In this document: positions 6,377 through 8,003 of the stretch, one piece after another
How positions within the stretch are numbered: position 1 is the first letter of the stretch
How the letters are laid out: each line of letters begins with the position of its first letter
Assembly (NCBI GenBank): GCA_035527275.1
Contig: DATLBA010000029.1
Coordinates: 1-8,003, forward strand
DNA from: DATLBA01 sp035527275
GTDB taxonomy: Bacteria; Planctomycetota; Phycisphaerae; FEN-1346
DNA: 8,003 nt
Direction of reading: 5' to 3'
Position numbers and translations under genes: made by a program
Notes under the pieces: model-generated
What the model saw: the letters and a program-made list of their open reading frames with translations, nothing else
Databases searched by the model: none
What the model was told of the DNA's origin: nothing

Positions 6377-6549
6377 AGGCGGCCGTAAACGCTTTTCCCT
6401 GAGAACACCCACATGGCCGCCCGTTGCCGTCTTGAATACCCTCTGAAAAAGCGAACCCCACTCTTGTTTTGCCCTTCCGCCCCGACGCCGGCCGCTGCGG
6501 TTCTGTGTCCCCTGGCCGCCCCATCGGCCGACAACCTTCCGTGCCTCCT

Positions 6550-6581
6550 CAGTTACTCAGTCACTCCGTTACTCAGTTACT
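6550..6581. repeat. right arm of inverted octamer repeat, four tandem units
   Basis: Four tandem copies of CAGTTACT fill 32 bases. Units 1 and 4 are identical, unit 2 has T to C at position 5 and unit 3 has A to C at position 2. Units 3-4 pair exactly with the left arm at 6361-6375. The array ends nine bases downstream of the tRNA-Tyr CCA end (minus strand). Confidence 0.8.
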
Positions 6582-6590
6582 GTCCTTTCG

Positions 6591-6675
6591 TGGTGGGCAG
6601 GGGAGGATTCGAACCTCCGTAGGCTGAGCCGGCAGATTTACAGTCTGCTCCCTTTGGCCGCTCGGGCACCTGCCC
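6591..6675 (-). tRNA. tRNA-Tyr (GUA)
   Basis: The minus strand folds into an 85-base class II tRNA: acceptor GGGCAGG/CCTGCCC, D stem CCC/GGG, anticodon stem GCAGA/TCTGC with loop CTGTAAA (anticodon GTA), a 13-base variable arm, T arm GGAGG-TTCGAAT-CCTCC, discriminator A and an encoded CCA. All stems are perfect. It lies 111 bases downstream of tRNA-Thr and is probably co-transcribed with it. The Gly and Thr tRNAs and tuf gene that often follow this pair in other bacteria are not downstream here. Confidence 0.97.
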
Positions 6676-6686
6676 CTTCCTTAACG

Positions 6687-6779
6687 CAGAATGCAGAATT
6701 CAGAACGCGGAACGAACAGCACGGGAGCGACAACCGCTCGCCTTCGCCTTTCATTCTGCGTTCTGCATTCTGACTTCTG
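6687..6779. repeat. inverted heptamer-repeat stem-loop in the tRNA spacer
   Basis: The left arm (6687-6714) is four tandem heptamers of the CAGAATG type; the right arm (6752-6779) is four of the CATTCTG type. The arms are reverse complements at 23 of 28 positions. Between them GAGCG (6725-6729) and CGCTC (6735-6739) form an inner hairpin with loop ACAAC. The whole unit fills most of the spacer between the two tRNAs and would fold in their shared precursor. It resembles the short tandemly repeated heptamers known from some cyanobacteria, though the sequence differs. Confidence 0.8.
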
Positions 6780-6786
6780 CATTTCC

Positions 6787-6861
6787 TGGAGCCGGCGGGG
6801 AGGCTCGAACTCCCAACCCCCGGTTTACAAAACCGGTGCTCTACCGTTGAGCTACGCCGGC
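6787..6861 (-). tRNA. tRNA-Thr (UGU)
   Basis: The minus strand folds into a 75-base tRNA: acceptor GCCGGCG/CGCCGGC, D stem GCTC/GAGC, anticodon stem CCGGT/ACCGG with loop TTTGTAA (anticodon TGT), T arm GGGAG-TTCGAGC-CTCCC, discriminator T and an encoded CCA. All stems are perfect. It is the first gene of a tRNA-Thr to tRNA-Tyr transcript, an order found in many bacteria. Confidence 0.97.
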
Positions 6862-6872
6862 CTCGGCACCTT

Positions 6873-6900
6873 ACTATACCATCCTCTATCGGTCTTTCAA
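6873..6900 (-). promoter_or_regulatory. promoter of the tRNA-Thr/tRNA-Tyr operon
   Basis: On the minus strand TTGAAA (6900-6895, five of six) and TATAGT (6878-6873, five of six, with TG one base before it) are 16 bases apart. Transcription would start near 6866, about five bases before the mature tRNA-Thr end. The bases after the -10 box are G+C-rich, as in promoters under stringent control (inference). Confidence 0.68.
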
Positions 6901-6950
6901 CCCCTCCGCCCCAAATTTTCACCGCCCCCACTTTCGCGCCCAAACAAACG

Positions 6951-6988
6951 CCCCGGGATGAGTCCCCGCCTAGGGACGAATCCCGGGG
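6951..6988 (-). terminator. intrinsic terminator-like hairpin after the secreted helical protein gene
   Basis: CCCCGGGAT (6951-6959) pairs perfectly with ATCCCGGGG (6980-6988). A symmetric two-base internal loop separates this from an inner GTCCC/GGGAC stem with a six-base loop. On the minus strand it lies 37 bases after the stop at 7026 and is followed by CGTTTGTTTG, a modest U tract, about 50 bases before the tRNA promoter. It would insulate the two units. Confidence 0.65.
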
Positions 6989-7025
6989 AATCCTCACCAC
7001 CACGCCATTTGCCCGCCGCCCGCGC

Positions 7026-7955
7026 TCACCGCACAAACCCACGACGCATCAACGTCACTCGATGAAACCCCAACGCCAGAACCCCGTATTCCCGGTTCCG
7101 CCCCATGCTCGCCATCCCCAGTTTCGCTCGCTCCGGCCAACCCGCCCCGCCCACGTCCTTCATCACCTCGCGGAACTTGTTCTCCGTCTCCGCCGACTTC
7201 ACGCACAAGGCGTTGTACTCCTGCGCCTCTTTCTGTTGCCCGCTGTTCAGGCCGCCCTGGCCCACCGCCGCTTGGTTGAACTCCTGCAACTTCTGCCGCA
7301 ACTTCGGCGTCGCCTCGTTCGAGAGGCTCTCCAGGCGCTCCGCCGCCGCCGTCACCGCCCCCCGCTCCGACTCGTACCCCATCTGCGGCGCCAGCACGCG
7401 CGCTTCGCGATACGCCGCGGCGATCTCCTCCAGCGCCGCCACCACGTCCGCCGGCGTCGCCGACCGCCTCAGCGCCCACGCCTTCGCCCCCAATTGCTTC
7501 GCCCGCGCCTCTCCCACCACCGCCAGCGCGGCCGTCACCTCGTCGTCGTGCACGAGTGTCCGCGACTTTTCCTCCGCGCCCTCCTTCTTCAGCGGCGGAT
7601 ACACGCCCCCCGGCGACGCCGCCAGCACCTCCGCCGTCGCCTCCGCCCGGATCGCTTCGTCCGACCCCTTCTCCACCAGGCCCGCCAGGTCCTTGTATGC
7701 CTTCGCCGCCAGCGCCCAATCCCCGTTTCGCCGCAGCGCCGTCGCCAACAGGCCCGTCGCCTCCGCCTTGACGCCCTTGTCCTTGACGCTCGCGGCAAAC
7801 GGCCTCGCCGCCTCGATCGCCTCGACGAATCGCCCGCCCTCCAGCAGGCTGTGGATCTCCCAGAGCCGCTCTTGCTGCGCCGTCGCCGGCTCCAGCGCCC
7901 ACGCCCGGCCTGCCAGCACCGACGTCACCAACACCACCCTCACGACGTATCGCAT
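7026..7955 (-). CDS. secreted helical (TPR-like) protein of unknown function
   Basis: The 309-residue product starts with a signal peptide: basic MRYVVR, a hydrophobic stretch VVLVTSVLAG, and Ala-Trp-Ala at residues 18-20 as a likely cleavage site before LEPATAQ. The mature part is Ala-, Glu- and Lys-rich and almost entirely helical by appearance. Between about residues 29 and 95 the spacing of small and large residues (LLEGGRFVEAIEAARPFA, LRRNGDWALAAKAYKDLAGL) looks like two TPR-type helix pairs; a looser helical region follows. No catalytic motif is seen, and I do not recognise the family. It is probably periplasmic or otherwise exported. GGGAGG lies seven bases before the ATG at 7955. It has no partner gene in view and ends in the hairpin at 6951-6988. 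Confidence 0.72.
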   Translation of the reverse strand: MRYVVRVVLVTSVLAGRAWALEPATAQQERLWEIHSLLEGGRFVEAIEAARPFAASVKDKGVKAEATGLLATALRRNGDWALAAKAYKDLAGLVEKGSDEAIRAEATAEVLAASPGGVYPPLKKEGAEEKSRTLVHDDEVTAALAVVGEARAKQLGAKAWALRRSATPADVVAALEEIAAAYREARVLAPQMGYESERGAVTAAAERLESLSNEATPKLRQKLQEFNQAAVGQGGLNSGQQKEAQEYNALCVKSAETENKFREVMKDVGGAGWPERAKLGMASMGRNREYGVLALGFHRVTLMRRGFVR

Positions 7956-8003
7956 GACCCTACCTCCCGGCTTACCTTGTCCGACGTGTATCGCGTCCCT
8001 CGC

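Noticed and set aside
6328..6534. Minus-strand frame of 68 codons beside the IS
   Set aside because: It begins near repeats, ends inside the IS right end and has no ribosome site or recognisable sequence.
6687..6779. Regular short repeats as a CRISPR array
   Set aside because: Units are seven bases in contiguous tandem and in inverted arms, with no spacers and no cas gene nearby.
6413..7065. Small plus-strand frames ending in GRGGFEPP or containing GGSNSQPPVYKTGALPLSYA
   Set aside because: These peptides are the antisense readings of tRNA-Tyr and tRNA-Thr, a well-known source of false protein annotations.

Overview
The window is high-GC bacterial DNA. I suspect a Planctomycetota-like (PVC) lineage, but only from the overall look: a sugar operon with a PIG-L deacetylase, a GT-B glycosyltransferase and a GH100-like hydrolase, weak Shine-Dalgarno sequences, and GC-rich palindromic intergenic repeats. 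No marker gene fixes the taxonomy.

Left part (1-2989, minus strand): three tightly coupled genes, read from high to low coordinates: a PIG-L/LmbE-type deacetylase, a GT4-type glycosyltransferase (4-nt ATGA overlap) and a six-hairpin glycoside hydrolase (GH100-like, 1-nt gap) that runs off the window edge. Together they look like one transcript for making or remodelling a glycoside or saccharide; the product is not identifiable from sequence.

Centre (2990-4863): a 371-bp divergent intergenic region with a head-to-head pair of REP-like hairpins, then ilvN and ilvC on the plus strand (regulatory subunit of acetolactate synthase and ketol-acid reductoisomerase, steps 1 and 2 of valine/isoleucine synthesis). 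ilvB is not adjacent. The ilvC product has an unusual cofactor loop that suggests NADH rather than NADPH use.

Right-centre (4864-6357): a complete IS630-family element (5117-6355) with 25-bp perfect terminal inverted repeats, a TA target duplication and a DDE transposase in two frames overlapping at a TTTTCCCCCC run. A near-consensus extended -10 promoter sits just outside its left end.

Right part (6358-8003): a minus-strand tRNA-Thr(UGU) to tRNA-Tyr(GUA) pair with its own promoter. Two different short-period inverted repeats lie around it: heptamer arms in the tRNA-tRNA spacer and octamer arms downstream of tRNA-Tyr. Beyond a strong hairpin terminator is a minus-strand gene for a secreted, helical, TPR-like protein of unknown function. 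I see no complete new defence or mobile system. The best leads are the reductoisomerase cofactor loop, the covarying REP pair, and the heptamer/octamer stems around the tRNAs.
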